DNA from: Actinomycetota bacterium
GTDB taxonomy: Bacteria > Actinomycetota > Actinomycetes > Actinomycetales > Dermatophilaceae
Length of the DNA: 51,715 nucleotides
NCBI GenBank assembly: GCA_020161815.1
Contig: JAIUOP010000020.1
Span: forward strand, 1 to 51,715
Direction: 5' to 3'
Position 1 is the stretch's first letter. Every line of letters starts with the position of its first letter. Shown here piece by piece: positions 35,776 to 44,996 of the stretch. The notes below the pieces were generated by a model. The model was given only the letters and a program-made list of their open reading frames with translations, did not search any database and was not told where the DNA came from. Both the position numbers and the translations under genes were made by a program.

Positions 35776-36237
35776 ATGAGGACGAGCGCGGGCCTGCTCC
35801 CCTATCGCGTCGTCGACGGCTCGATCGAGGTGTTCCTCGTGCACATGGGCGGACCGTTCTGGGCGCGCAAGGACGAGGGCGCCTGGAGCCTGGCCAAGGG
35901 CGAGTACGTGCGCGGCGAGGAGGAGCCGCTCGAGGTGGCGGAGCGGGAGTTCGCCGAGGAAGTGGGGCGACCGGGACCCGCGGGTGAGCGACTCCCCCTT
36001 GGCGAGGTGCGCCAGAGCGGCAAGGTGGTCACGGCATACGCGGTGCTCACCGATGAGGACCTGGCGTTCGTCGGGAGCAACGTCGTCCAGATCGAATGGC
36101 CGCCACGGTCGGGGCGGATGATCGGGGTCCCCGAGGTCGATCGGGCCGAGTGGATGACGCTGGAGCAGGCGCGTGTGCGACTGGTGAAAGGTCAGAGGGC
36201 GCTTCTCGACCGGCTGCCGGTGCCGGGCGAGGGGTGA
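35776..36237 (+). CDS. Nudix hydrolase
   Basis: A 153-residue protein with a complete Nudix box: G-x5-E-x7-REFAEEVG starting at GEYVRGEE. The N-terminus RTSAGLLPYRV and HMGGPFWARKDEGAWSLAKGEY resemble the subgroup of 'histidine phosphatase-linked' or DUF-type Nudix proteins in actinobacteria. The substrate is unknown. ATG 35776 is 13 bp after the phosphatase stop, so co-transcription is likely. Confidence 0.88.
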   Translation: MRTSAGLLPYRVVDGSIEVFLVHMGGPFWARKDEGAWSLAKGEYVRGEEEPLEVAEREFAEEVGRPGPAGERLPLGEVRQSGKVVTAYAVLTDEDLAFVGSNVVQIEWPPRSGRMIGVPEVDRAEWMTLEQARVRLVKGQRALLDRLPVPGEG

Positions 36238-36412
36238 TCGCGGGGGCGCAAGTTTGTTCGGGCCACCTGGGCTGCCGGGCCGCTGACCGGCGGAGCCATC
36301 AGGAGGCGCCACCGCTGCCTGCAAAGTGAGGCGCGACCGCTGCCTGGAGGGTGTTGATCGAGCCCGCGTACAGATGCCCACGCCGGTGGGTCACGGCGGT
36401 CAGCCCGGCCAA

Positions 36413-36473
36413 CCTGGTGAGCGTGGACCGGAGCAGAGCCCTGGTGAGCGTGGACCGGAGCAGAGCCCTGGTG
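36413..36473. repeat. 27-bp tandem duplication
   Basis: Two exact copies of a 27-bp unit starting CCTGGTGAGCGTGGACC (36413-36439, 36440-36466) are followed by the first 7 bases of a third. The hairpin at 36476 begins almost immediately after. Confidence 0.85.
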
Positions 36474-36475
36474 GG

Positions 36476-36515
36476 GTGTGACTGAACCGGGGTCCTGATC
36501 CCGGTTCAGTCACAC
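36476..36515. terminator. Perfect 16-bp hairpin
   Basis: GTGTGACTGAACCGGG (36476-36491) pairs fully with 36500-36515 around an 8-base loop. There is no T-run. It lies between the convergent Nudix and hotdog genes and probably acts as a bidirectional terminator. Confidence 0.6.
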
Positions 36516-36581
36516 CGTCCTACGCATGAGGCACCCCCGCGGCCGTGCCGAACCCCCTGGGCCCGCTCCAGCCCCGCGGCC

Positions 36582-36700
36582 CGCCCGCTGGAGCATCCGT
36601 GCATCCCACGGCCCGAGCCACACCCGCTGACCCGCCCGCGGGAGCATCCGTACCTGAGCAACACAACCAGCTCGGTGACCCTCCCGCTGGAGCATCCGTG
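36582..36700. repeat. Three GGAGCATCCGT repeats
   Basis: The core occurs at 36590-36600, 36641-36651 and 36689-36699, with 51- and 48-bp periods. Each is preceded by CCCGC(T/G/TG)G. The same core and similar left flank occur twice in the helicase gene at 15360 and 15453, so this is a dispersed repeat family. Confidence 0.75.
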
Positions 36701-36816
36701 AGCCGCACAGACCATCCCGCACGGGAGCGAGCCGACCGCCCAAGCCCTCCACCAGCGAGCGCAGGCCAGCACAGCCCAGTCCTGCTCAGCCGACGCCGCC
36801 GACGTCGGCCCGAGCG

Positions 36817-37284
36817 TCAGCGCGCGGGCTTGTCCGTCACGTGCAGCGGGATGACGCCCTCGACGACCACGACCCCATCCGTGCGAACTGCGCGCACGCG
36901 CACGCGCACCTCGTCCTTGTCGTCGGTCCAGTCCTCGGGGTCGGTCTCGGCCACGCAGAGCAGATCCGTCGTCGACTTGGCGAGGTAGGCCACCTCCAGG
37001 CCCTTGGGCAGCCAACGACGATGGGACGGGATCGTCGCTTCCGCGAGCAGGCCCATCGCGGCCTCGAGCCCGTTGCAGACGGCGATGGCGTGCAGCGTCC
37101 CGATGTGGTTGTGCACCGCCTTGCGGTTGGCGATCGTCAGCTCGACGTGGTTGGGCCTGACCTCACGCACGCGCGGCCGCACCGTCGAGAAGTAGGGCGC
37201 CTTGCGGGCAAACGCGATCGAGAACAGCCGCTTGCCCTGCGGCATGCGCGAAAGCTTGCGATAGAGGGCATAGGTCTGCGTCAT
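36817..37284 (-). CDS. DUF4442 / hotdog-fold thioesterase-like protein
   Basis: A 155-residue protein of hotdog pattern: YALYRKLSRMPQGKRLFSIAFARKAPYFSTVRPRV, the central helix NHIGTLHAIAVCNGLEAAMGLL, and strands GLEVAYLAKSTTDLLCVAET and VRVRVRAVRTDGVVVVEGVIPLHVT. The family includes YiiD/DUF4442 proteins related to acyl-CoA thioesterases. The substrate is unknown. ATG 37284 is divergent from the Nudix gene, 43 bp away. Confidence 0.8.
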   Translation of the reverse strand: MTQTYALYRKLSRMPQGKRLFSIAFARKAPYFSTVRPRVREVRPNHVELTIANRKAVHNHIGTLHAIAVCNGLEAAMGLLAEATIPSHRRWLPKGLEVAYLAKSTTDLLCVAETDPEDWTDDKDEVRVRVRAVRTDGVVVVEGVIPLHVTDKPAR

Positions 37285-37327
37285 GGCGCAGATGTTACCC
37301 ACCGGTAGTGCAGCTAGGTTCGACCTT

Positions 37328-37927
37328 GTGTCCAGCCACACCCTGAGCGTGCCCGAGGATCCCGCCGACCGCCCGCGCCGCACCCGCAGCGCCAGTCGCC
37401 TCCTCGTGATAGCCCCGGACGGACGCGTCCTGCTCTTCCGGGACAGCGACCTCGGCCTGGACCCGGTCCCGCACTGGTGGATCACGCCCGGCGGCGGCAT
37501 CGACCCCGGTGAGGACAGTGTCGACGCGGCGGTGCGCGAACTGCGCGAGGAGACCGGGATGGTGGCCTCGCCGGACGACTTCCTCGGTCCCGTGGCGACG
37601 CGGACCGTCCTCCACGGCTACTCGGACCACGTGACGACACAACATGAGTGGTTCTACGCACTCAGGGTGGACGCTGCCTTCGCTCCGGACACCAGCGAGC
37701 ACACTGCCGAGGAACTGGCCTGCCTGATCGACCATGGCTGGTTCTCCGCCGACGAGGTCCGCAGTGGACACCTTGCGGCGAGCCGGGACACCGACTCCCC
37801 ACACGCGGAGCCGGTCTGGCCCGCCAACCTGGCGCTCCTGCTTGCTCACGCCGATGCCATGGCCGCAGACCCTCACCTCCCGCCGCTTGCCCTTCCCGTC
37901 GTGGAGGAGTCCACCGTCCCGGCCTGA
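37328..37927 (+). CDS. Nudix hydrolase
   Basis: A 199-residue protein with a Nudix box: GGGIDPGEDSVDAAVRELREETGM (G-x5-E-x7-REL-x-EE-x-G). WWITPGGG precedes it, as in mutT-like enzymes, and RLLVIAPDGRVLLFRDSD is the first strand. GTG 37328 is chosen over an in-frame ATG 45 bp upstream because TAGGTT at 37315-37320 ends 7 bp before the GTG and would make the upstream start untranscribed. Substrate unknown; probably a nucleotide. Confidence 0.87.
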   Translation: MSSHTLSVPEDPADRPRRTRSASRLLVIAPDGRVLLFRDSDLGLDPVPHWWITPGGGIDPGEDSVDAAVRELREETGMVASPDDFLGPVATRTVLHGYSDHVTTQHEWFYALRVDAAFAPDTSEHTAEELACLIDHGWFSADEVRSGHLAASRDTDSPHAEPVWPANLALLLAHADAMAADPHLPPLALPVVEESTVPA

Positions 37928-38067
37928 CTGTGGGCCTCAGACCGCACAACCGGGCCCGCAGGACCCGTCCCGCACCCAAGATCGCGGAACTCCGATCGCG
38001 CACCACAGAGCCGCGCTCGGGATCACGATTCCCCGAGCGACGAACCCAGGATCCGCGGATCCACCAC

Positions 38068-38907
38068 TCAGCGCTGCTTGGAGCGGAACCGGGCCAACGC
38101 CAACGGCGGGAAGATCAGCAGCATCAGCAGGCAGCCCACGAGCACGGTGGCCACCGGATGCTGCATCGGCCAGATGTCGGGCGTGGGCAGTGAGCCGAGG
38201 TTGCCGAAGAGGCGCCGCACCGCTTGGACCAACGCCGAGATCGGGTTCCACTCGGCGATGACGCGCAGCACCCTCGGCAGGGTGTTGCTCGGCACGAAGG
38301 CATTGGAGATGAACGTCAGTGGGAACAGGATGATGAAGACCGCATTGTTCAGCGTCTCCGGCGAACGCACGGCCAGGCCGATGAGCACCATGACCCAGCT
38401 GAAGGTCCACCCGAAGAAGAGCAGCAGCCCGACCCCCAGCAGGAAGTTCACGACGCCGTCGTTGAAGCGCCACCCGACGACCAACCCCGTGACGATCATG
38501 ACGACCATCGAGACGGCGTTGATGACCAGGTCCGACATTGTCCGGGCGACGAGCACCGCGCTCGGAGCCATCGGCAGGGTCCGGAAGCGGTCGATGATCC
38601 CGTCCTTGATGTCGGTGGCCATGTACGAGCCCGAGATCGTGGCACCGAAGATCACCGTCTGCGCGAAGATGCCGCCCATGAGGAAGTCGGTGTAGTTGCT
38701 CCCCTGGACCTGGATCGCGCCGCCATAGACCTGGCTGAAGAGCACGACGAACATGATCGGCTGGAAGAGCGCGAAGGCGATCACCTCGGGGCTGCGCTTG
38801 AGCCGGGTGAGGTTGCGCATCGTCACCGCATGGACGTCGCTGAGCCATTCCTGCAGCGGTGAGCGCCTGAGCGGGACCAGGGTCTTCGCCGCAGCCAGGT
38901 CGCTCAC
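38068..38907 (-). CDS. ABC-2 type transporter permease (DrrB-like)
   Basis: A 279-residue permease with six predicted membrane helices. A cytoplasmic N-terminus (SDVHAVTMRNLTRLKRSPEVIAFALFQPIMFVVLF) is typical of DrrB. The conserved ABC-2 segment FPLTFISNAFVPSNTLPRVLRVIAEWNPISALVQAVRRLFG lies near the C-terminus. It pairs with the ATPase immediately upstream (ATGA overlap). Such pairs export drugs or lipids. The substrate cannot be predicted. Confidence 0.9.
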   Translation of the reverse strand: MSDLAAAKTLVPLRRSPLQEWLSDVHAVTMRNLTRLKRSPEVIAFALFQPIMFVVLFSQVYGGAIQVQGSNYTDFLMGGIFAQTVIFGATISGSYMATDIKDGIIDRFRTLPMAPSAVLVARTMSDLVINAVSMVVMIVTGLVVGWRFNDGVVNFLLGVGLLLFFGWTFSWVMVLIGLAVRSPETLNNAVFIILFPLTFISNAFVPSNTLPRVLRVIAEWNPISALVQAVRRLFGNLGSLPTPDIWPMQHPVATVLVGCLLMLLIFPPLALARFRSKQR

Positions 38908-39872
38908 GCGCTCATCTCCTCGTCGTCGGCCTCGGCTCGGTGCCCGGTCAGAGTGAGGAAGACGTCATCCAGCGTCGGCCGACGCACGCCGGCCTCGTGG
39001 ACCGTGATCCCCTCTGCCGACACCTCGCCCAGCACCGCCGCCAGCGCCGAGGTCGCCTCCTGCACCTGAACCGTGAGATCGCGCCCCTGGACGCTGACCT
39101 CCCCGGTGCCGTGGCGGCGCAGGATTCCGGCGGCGCGCTCGACATCGGACTCCTCCACCAGGGTCAGCTGCACCCGCTGCCCACCGACCGAGGCCTTGAG
39201 CTCGTCCGAGGTCCCCTCGGCGATGACGCGTCCACGATCGATGACCGAGATCTGGTCGGCGAGCTGGTCGGCCTCCTCGAGGTACTGCGTCGTCAGCAGC
39301 ACAGTCGTGCCATCGGCCACGCGCTCGCGGATCACCTCCCACAGGGCGATCCGCGCCTGCGGATCCAGCCCGGTCGTGGGCTCGTCGAGGAAGAGCACTC
39401 GCGGGTTGATGACCAACGCGCCCGCGAGGTCGACGCGGCGCCTCATGCCACCGGAGAAGCCCTTGAGCGGACGGTCCGCCGCATCCGCGAGGTCGAACGC
39501 GTGGAGCAGCTCATCGGCCCGAGACCGCGCCCGCGCGGAGCCCAGGTGGTAGAGACGCCCCACCATGAGCAGGTTCTCGCGTGCGGTGAGCTCCTCGTCG
39601 ACCGCGGCGTACTGCCCCGACGCGCCGATGATCGACCGGACGGCTCCCGGATCCTGGAGCACATCGATACCGGCGACCCGCGCCTCACCGGCGTCGGGCC
39701 GCAGCAGCGTCGTGAAGACCTTCACGGCCGTGGTCTTGCCGGCGCCATTGGGCCCGAGGACTCCGCGGACCGTGCCCTCGGCCACCTCGAGGTCGAGGTG
39801 GTCGAGCGCGACCACTTCTCCGGACTTGGCCGCATAGACCTTGCGCAGGCCCGCGGCACGAATGAACGACAT
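38904..39872 (-). CDS. ABC transporter ATP-binding protein (DrrA-like)
   Basis: A 322-residue ATPase: Walker A GPNGAGKTTAVKV, Q-loop ASGQYAAVDEELTARENL, signature FSGGMRRRVDLAGALV, Walker B VLFLDEPTTGLDP, H-loop VLLTTQYLEEADQLAD. A C-terminal DUF4162-type extension of about 90 residues ends VRRPTLDDVFLTLTGH, the DrrA hallmark. A good GGGGGAG site precedes ATG 39872. The macrodomain gene ends 29 bp upstream on the same strand, so they may be co-transcribed. Confidence 0.93.
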   Translation of the reverse strand: MSFIRAAGLRKVYAAKSGEVVALDHLDLEVAEGTVRGVLGPNGAGKTTAVKVFTTLLRPDAGEARVAGIDVLQDPGAVRSIIGASGQYAAVDEELTARENLLMVGRLYHLGSARARSRADELLHAFDLADAADRPLKGFSGGMRRRVDLAGALVINPRVLFLDEPTTGLDPQARIALWEVIRERVADGTTVLLTTQYLEEADQLADQISVIDRGRVIAEGTSDELKASVGGQRVQLTLVEESDVERAAGILRRHGTGEVSVQGRDLTVQVQEATSALAAVLGEVSAEGITVHEAGVRRPTLDDVFLTLTGHRAEADDEEMSA

Positions 39873-39901
39873 CGCTCCCCCTCGACTTGGATCCCGCGAT
39901 C

Positions 39902-40450
39902 CTAGGCGTCGGGGGTGACAGCCCCGAAACCTCGGCCCAGCGCTCTCGTGAACTCTGCGAGCACTCCTTCGCTGAACAGCACGAAACGCACCACCTCGAG
40001 CCGGTCCCCACCGGAGGTCTCCTCCCGCACGGTCGCCACCGCGATCCGGGCTACCTCGGCTGGCGCCCAGCCATAGACGCCTGCACTCACCGCCGGAAAG
40101 GCCACCGACCGAGCACCCACCTCCCGCGCCACTCGCAGCGACTGCCGGAAGCAGGAGGCAAGCAGCGACGGATCAGTCTGTCCCACATGGCGGTTCGGCC
40201 CGACCGTGTGGATCACCCACCTCGCTGGCAGATCGAAGCCCGGCGTCGCCACCGCGTCCCCGACCGGCAAACCCGAGGGGTATGCCGTCCGCCGGACTTC
40301 TCGACAGGCCTCCAGCAGGCGCGGCCCGGACGCGCGATGGATCGCTCCGTCGACTCCGCCCCCTCCGAGCAGCGAGGAGTTGGCCGCATTGACGATGGCG
40401 TCCACGCGCTCACCGGTGATGTCGCCGAGCACCGCCTCGATCCGCGTCAT
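39902..40450 (-). CDS. Macrodomain protein, O-acetyl-ADP-ribose deacetylase-like
   Basis: A 182-residue single macrodomain of the MacroD/YmdB group: IVNAANSSLLGGGGVDGAIHRASGP holds the ADP-ribose-binding Asn, Gly-rich loop and Asp. WVIHTVGP and SVAFPAVSAGVYGWAP form the second binding loop. It removes ADP-ribose from proteins or deacetylates O-acetyl-ADP-ribose. Upstream in-frame codons exist, but homology starts at MTRIEAVLGDITG. It lies between the MFS gene (50 bp upstream) and the ABC pair. Confidence 0.9.
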   Translation of the reverse strand: MTRIEAVLGDITGERVDAIVNAANSSLLGGGGVDGAIHRASGPRLLEACREVRRTAYPSGLPVGDAVATPGFDLPARWVIHTVGPNRHVGQTDPSLLASCFRQSLRVAREVGARSVAFPAVSAGVYGWAPAEVARIAVATVREETSGGDRLEVVRFVLFSEGVLAEFTRALGRGFGAVTPDA

Positions 40451-40500
40451 GGTTCGACGGTACCGAGGAAGGGGCGGACACCCCGTCCGCAGAACGGGGG

Positions 40501-41709
40501 TCAGGCCACGCGCGACGCGAGCGCCCGCCGACTGAGCCGGCGGGCCCAGGCCAACAGCAGAACGCCGAGGACGACGAGAGGTGCGCACACGGCATACACC
40601 CAGGCGTAGCCCAGGCCCGGCAGGGCACCCAGGGCGACGATCGGACCGGCGAGGACGGCGCCGAGGCGTTGGGTGTTCATGAACAGGCCCGACGCCAGGC
40701 CGGGCCAGGGCACGACCTCCTGGAAGATCGTCAGCCCCAGACCCGTCACGGTGGCGATGAAGGCGGCATTGAGGAGCTGGCCCGCGACGAGCACGACCGG
40801 GCTCGCGGCGACGACGAGCAAGGAGTAGTAGCCCACGCCGCAGAGGGCGCCGACGAGCAGCAGCAGCGAGGCCCCGAAGCGCTGGCTGAGGCGGCCCAGG
40901 CTGAGCAGGACGGGAATCTCCAGCCCGGCGCAGGTGGCGAGCGCGACCCCCGCCCAGATCACGTTCGTGCCGAGGCGATCCGTGACATAGAGACTGACCG
41001 TCGCCACGGAGGCCGAGACGGTGCCCAGGAGCGCGAGGAAGGCCAACGAGAGCATGAGGACGCGCGGCTGTCGGAGCACCGCAAGGACCGAGTCGCGGGA
41101 GTCCTCGACCACTTCGGCCTCGTCGTCACCCGACGCCGGGCGCCGGGCCTCGCTCCGGGTCCGCTCCTGCATGAGCATGACCGTCATCACCAGGCCGAGA
41201 GCGGCGATCCCGGCGACCGCCCAGAGGATGGAGCGCTTGCCGAGCAGCCCGATCATGAAGGCCGCGATCGGCGGCCCGGCCACCCAGGAGAAGGAGAAGA
41301 TCGCGCGAGTCTTCATGATCCCCGAGACCGAGGTGCCGATGTGCTTCTGGTGGGCGAACAGCAGCCCGATGCCGACACCCGCCGGGCCGCCGAGAGCAAC
41401 GAGCGCCAGCACAGCCCAGGGCAGGCTGCTCGCCACCGCGAGCGCGGAGGCCAGCAGGATCGTCGCCAGGCCACACCCGAGCAGCGGCTTGAGGTAGTCG
41501 CCGCGGCGGTCGGCCCGCGTGGGCACGATGAGGGTGGAGACGAAGCCGGAGATGTTGTAGATGGCCAGCGCCCAGCCGACCTGGGCCGGCGTCGCGGAGT
41601 AGAGCGCGACGAGGATCAGCCCGATCGACGGGGTGAGGAAGGCGAACTGCAACCCCCAGAGGAGGGCGCTGCCGCCCATGAGCATCCGCGCGCGCCCGAG
41701 GCGCACCAC
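40501..41709 (-). CDS. MFS transporter, SetA-like efflux family
   Basis: A 402-residue major facilitator with about 12 helices and a charged central loop (RTRSEARRPASGDDEAEVVEDSRDS). The C-terminal FMNTQRLGAVLAGPIVALGALPGLG and FIATVTGLGLTIFQEVVPWPGLASGLF match the sugar efflux (SetA) group by pattern. Two adjacent GTG codons are available; the first (41709) is 6 bp after the lepA stop, so it is translated from the lepA transcript. Natural substrate uncertain. Confidence 0.87.
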   Translation of the reverse strand: MVRLGRARMLMGGSALLWGLQFAFLTPSIGLILVALYSATPAQVGWALAIYNISGFVSTLIVPTRADRRGDYLKPLLGCGLATILLASALAVASSLPWAVLALVALGGPAGVGIGLLFAHQKHIGTSVSGIMKTRAIFSFSWVAGPPIAAFMIGLLGKRSILWAVAGIAALGLVMTVMLMQERTRSEARRPASGDDEAEVVEDSRDSVLAVLRQPRVLMLSLAFLALLGTVSASVATVSLYVTDRLGTNVIWAGVALATCAGLEIPVLLSLGRLSQRFGASLLLLVGALCGVGYYSLLVVAASPVVLVAGQLLNAAFIATVTGLGLTIFQEVVPWPGLASGLFMNTQRLGAVLAGPIVALGALPGLGYAWVYAVCAPLVVLGVLLLAWARRLSRRALASRVA

Positions 41710-41715
41710 GGCGGG

Positions 41716-43578
41716 CTACTTCTTCTTCGTCGGCTCGTCCGAGGACAGCGCGGCGATGAACGCCTCCGGCGGCACCTCGACCGACCCGATGTTCTTCATC
41801 CGCTTCTTGCCGGCCTTCTGCTTCTCGAGCAGCTTGCGCTTGCGGCTGATGTCACCGCCGTAGCACTTGGCGAGGACGTCCTTGCGGATGGCGCGGATGT
41901 TCTCGCGGGCGATGATGCGCGCGCCGACGGCGGCCTGGATCGGCACCTCGAACTGCTGCCGCGGGATGAGCTCCTTGAGCTTGCCGGCCATCATGACGCC
42001 GTAGCCGTAGGCGCGGTCCTTGTGGACGATGGCAGAGAACGCGTCGACCGGCTCCCCCTGGAGCAGGATGTCGACCTTGACGAGGTCGGCGACCTGGTCA
42101 CCATCGGGTTCGTAGTCGAGCGAGGCATAGCCGCGGGTGCGCGACTTCAGCTGGTCGAAGAAGTCGAAGACGATCTCGGCCAGCGGCAGGGTGTAGCGCA
42201 TCTCCACCCGCTCCTCGGAGAGGTAGTCCATGCCGCGCAGCGAGCCCCGCTTGCCCTGGCAGAGCTCCATGATCGCGCCGATGAACTCGCTCGGGGCCAG
42301 GATCGTCGCCCGCACCACCGGCTCGCGCACCTCGGCGACCTTGCCGCCGGGGAACTCGCTGGGGTTGGTGACGGTGATCTCCTTGCCGTCCTCCATGCTC
42401 ACGTCGTAGACGACGTTGGGCTGGGTGGAGATGAGGTCGAGGTTGAACTCGCGCTCCAGGCGCTCGCGCACGATCTCCAGGTGCAGCAGGCCCAGGAAGC
42501 CACAGCGGAAGCCGAAGCCCAGCGCCGCCGACGTCTCCGGCTCGTAGACGAGGGCCGCATCGTTGAGCTTGAGCTTGTCGAGGGCCTCGCGCAGGTCGGG
42601 ATAGTCCGATCCGTCGATCGGGTAGAGCCCGGAGAAGACCATCGGCTTCGGATCGCGGTAGCCGCCCAGGGCACCGGTGGCGGGCTTGCCGGCGTTGGTC
42701 ACGGTGTCGCCGACGCGGCTCTGGCGCACGTCCTTCACGCCGGTGATGAGGTAGCCGACCTCGCCGACGCCCAGGCCCTTGCTCGGGACCGGCTCGGGGC
42801 TGATGACGCCGATCTCGAGCAGCTCGTGCTGGGCCTTGGTCGACATCATGACGATCCGCTCGCGCGGGTTGAGGTTGCCGTCGACGACCCGCACGTAGGT
42901 CACGACGCCGCGATAGGTGTCATAGACCGAGTCGAAGATCATGGCGCGCGCCGGCGCCTCGGGATCGCCCACGGGTGCGGGGAACTGGCGCACGATCTCG
43001 TCGAGCAACGGCTCGACACCCACCCCGGTCTTGCCCGAGACCTGGAGGCAGTCGTCGGGTTCGCAACCGATGAGACCGGCGAGCTCCTCGGCATACTTCT
43101 CCGGCTGCGCGGCCGGGAGGTCGATCTTGTTGAGCACCGGGATGATGTGGAGGTTGTTCTCCATCGCCAGGTAGAGGTTGGCCAGGGTCTGGGCCTCGAT
43201 GCCCTGCGCGGCGTCGACGAGGAGGACGGCCCCCTCGCACGCGGCCAGGCTGCGGCTGACCTCATAGGTGAAGTCGACGTGCCCCGGGGTGTCGATCATG
43301 TTGAGGATGTACGGGCGCGGCGTGCCCGTCTCGTCGGCGAGCTGCCACGGCAGGCGCACCGCCTGGCTCTTGATCGTGATGCCGCGCTCGCGCTCGATGT
43401 CCATCCGGTCGAGGTACTGCGCCCGCATCGACCGCTCGTCGACGACCCCGGTGATCTGGAGCATCCGGTCGGCGAGCGTGGACTTGCCGTGGTCGATGTG
43501 GGCGATGATGCAGAAGTTGCGGATCGCGTCGGGCGGCGTCGCATGGGGCTGCAGCACGGTGGTGGCGCGGGGAGACAC
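41716..43578 (-). CDS. lepA: Elongation factor 4 (LepA)
   Basis: A 620-residue translational GTPase that back-translocates or remodels stalled ribosomes. G1 is [12 protein letters not shown], switch I is [13 protein letters not shown]3 is DTPGHVDF, G4 is NKIDLPAA. The LepA-specific C-terminal domain contains the conserved [29 protein letters not shown] 43578 begins an N-terminal extension of about 17 residues before [18 protein letters not shown] site lies 9 bp upstream. It heads a minus-strand run with the MFS gene. Confidence 0.96.
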   Translation of the reverse strand: MSPRATTVLQPHATPPDAIRNFCIIAHIDHGKSTLADRMLQITGVVDERSMRAQYLDRMDIERERGITIKSQAVRLPWQLADETGTPRPYILNMIDTPGHVDFTYEVSRSLAACEGAVLLVDAAQGIEAQTLANLYLAMENNLHIIPVLNKIDLPAAQPEKYAEELAGLIGCEPDDCLQVSGKTGVGVEPLLDEIVRQFPAPVGDPEAPARAMIFDSVYDTYRGVVTYVRVVDGNLNPRERIVMMSTKAQHELLEIGVISPEPVPSKGLGVGEVGYLITGVKDVRQSRVGDTVTNAGKPATGALGGYRDPKPMVFSGLYPIDGSDYPDLREALDKLKLNDAALVYEPETSAALGFGFRCGFLGLLHLEIVRERLEREFNLDLISTQPNVVYDVSMEDGKEITVTNPSEFPGGKVAEVREPVVRATILAPSEFIGAIMELCQGKRGSLRGMDYLSEERVEMRYTLPLAEIVFDFFDQLKSRTRGYASLDYEPDGDQVADLVKVDILLQGEPVDAFSAIVHKDRAYGYGVMMAGKLKELIPRQQFEVPIQAAVGARIIARENIRAIRKDVLAKCYGGDISRKRKLLEKQKAGKKRMKNIGSVEVPPEAFIAALSSDEPTKKK

Positions 43579-43690
43579 TCGGTTCGGGTCCTCGGCTGGT
43601 GGTTTCAGGGCACTGTTTCCCAGTCTCCCACGAGATGCGTATGCCGTGTGCCCGCCTCAGGCGCGTGCCGTCCGTCCGCCGCCCCTTTCC

Positions 43691-43759
43691 GACAGTCGAA
43701 AGTAGACGAGGAGTCGTCCGGGCCCGCGCCAGCGGGCTCCTCGTCTACTTTCGACTGTC
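43691..43759. terminator. Perfect 23-bp inverted repeat overlapping the aminotransferase stop
   Basis: GACAGTCGAAAGTAGACGAG and three more bases (43691-43713) are exactly complementary to 43737-43759. The interior contains a further CCCGC/GCGGG stem, so the arm extends to 28 bp with a 9-base bulge. The stop codon and last four codons of the aminotransferase gene are inside the right arm. A terminator role is likely despite the missing T-run. Confidence 0.75.
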
Positions 43760-44962
43760 TGAGGGCGGGGGGCTGGCGGACGTGAAGGTGGCCAGGCGGG
43801 TCATCGCCTCGTCCATCTCATCGATGGCGCCGGCGAGGCTGATCCGCACCCAGCGGTGCCCGTCAAGCTTGGCGTGCTGCCCGTGGCCGGGCGCGAAGTC
43901 CGCGCCGGGGGTGATGGCCACACCGGTCGCAGCGAGCACTTCCCCGCACCACGCTTGCGAGTCCTCGGTGAGGTGGGAGACATCGGCATACGCATAGAAG
44001 GCCCCATCGGCCGGCGCCCACGCCGCCACCCCGAGATCGGGAAGGCGGGACAGGACCAGGTCCCGGTTCGCGCGGTAACGCGCGACATGGGCCTCGAGCT
44101 CGGGCCGCGCCTGCGGGCCCAGGGCCGCGACGGCCGCGACCTGGGAGATGGCGGGGGCACAGATGTTGAGGTTGCCCAGGAGCAGCTCGATCGGACGGAC
44201 GAGGTGCTCGGGCAGGACGAGCCAGCCGACCCGCCAGCCGGTCATCGAGAAGTACTTGCTCATCGACCCCACGAGCACCGCCGTGCGCGAGGTCTGCCAC
44301 GCGCTCGTCGCCGGCTCGCCGAAGGTCACGCCGTGGTAGATCTCGTCGCTCACCAGCAGCACCTCGTGGGCATCGCACCACCGGACGATGGCCGCCAGCT
44401 CCTCGGGCGCGATGACGGTGCCGGTGGGGTTGGCCGGTGAGGCGATGACCAAGCCGGCGGGGGGCCCGCCGTGCGCGGCGGACCAGGCCTCGAGCATGGC
44501 CGCGGTCGGCTGGAAGCGCACCTCCGGGCCGCACTCGAGCTCGACGGCGCGGCAGCCCAGGGCCTGCAGGGTGTTGCGGTAGGCGGGATAGCCCGGCCGG
44601 GTCATGAGGACGACGTCGCCGGGGTCGAAGGCGGCGAGGAAGAGGGCCGTGAATCCGGCGGACGACCCGGTCGTGATGGCGACCGCGTCCGGATCGATGT
44701 CGAGGTCGTACCACTGTGCGTAGTGCCGGCTGATCGCCTGCTGGAGCGCTGGGACGCCCATGGCCGGGGTGTAGCCCAGGACCGCGCCCTCCGCCAGGGC
44801 CTCGGCCGCTGCCCTGCGCGCCACCGCAGGTGCAGGCGTGCTCGGCTGGCCGGCGCACATGGCGATGACGTCCCCGTGACTCGTCTGGCGGGCGTGGGCG
44901 GCCTTGAGCAGCTCCATGACATGGAACGGCTCGACACGCCCGCGCTCCGAGAGTCGACTCAT
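43745..44962 (-). CDS. Class I/II pyridoxal-phosphate aminotransferase
   Basis: A 405-residue fold-type I aminotransferase. CAGQPSTPAPAVA and LGYTPAMGVPALQQAISRHY are the N-terminal elements. SPANPTGTVIAPEELA and VSDEIYHGVTFG bind the cofactor pyridine and phenol oxygen. The Schiff-base Lys is in GSMSKYFSMTGWRVGW, and the substrate Arg is near HRWVRISLAGA. This resembles aspartate/aromatic aminotransferases (AspC/PatA type); the true substrate is uncertain. ATG 44962 is divergent from the PemK-like gene, and longer upstream frames are not supported. The C-terminal codons are in a large inverted repeat. Confidence 0.9.
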   Translation of the reverse strand: MSRLSERGRVEPFHVMELLKAAHARQTSHGDVIAMCAGQPSTPAPAVARRAAAEALAEGAVLGYTPAMGVPALQQAISRHYAQWYDLDIDPDAVAITTGSSAGFTALFLAAFDPGDVVLMTRPGYPAYRNTLQALGCRAVELECGPEVRFQPTAAMLEAWSAAHGGPPAGLVIASPANPTGTVIAPEELAAIVRWCDAHEVLLVSDEIYHGVTFGEPATSAWQTSRTAVLVGSMSKYFSMTGWRVGWLVLPEHLVRPIELLLGNLNICAPAISQVAAVAALGPQARPELEAHVARYRANRDLVLSRLPDLGVAAWAPADGAFYAYADVSHLTEDSQAWCGEVLAATGVAITPGADFAPGHGQHAKLDGHRWVRISLAGAIDEMDEAMTRLATFTSASPPPSDSRK

Positions 44963-44996
44963 GGGCCCATCCTGCCGGTTCCCTAGAGTGGCGCCC

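Larger units (their letters stand above)
36238..36816. other. Repeat-rich intergenic region, no gene seen
   Basis: This gap of nearly 580 bp has no credible coding frame. In order it holds two ACCGCTGCCTG copies (about 36309 and 36338), a 27-bp tandem duplication, a 16-bp perfect hairpin, and three GGAGCATCCGT elements. No transposase remains, but the texture suggests past insertion or slippage. Confidence 0.6.

Noticed and set aside
36582..36700. Possible CRISPR array (three short repeats about 50 bp apart)
   Set aside because: The repeated core is only about 11 bp, spacing is uneven, the same core is found inside a coding gene, and no cas gene is present.
40669..43785. A 1038-codon plus-strand open frame
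   Set aside because: It lies antisense to lepA and the MFS gene, both with full family motifs. High GC keeps the opposite frame open; its composition is repetitive D/V/G/R with no domain.
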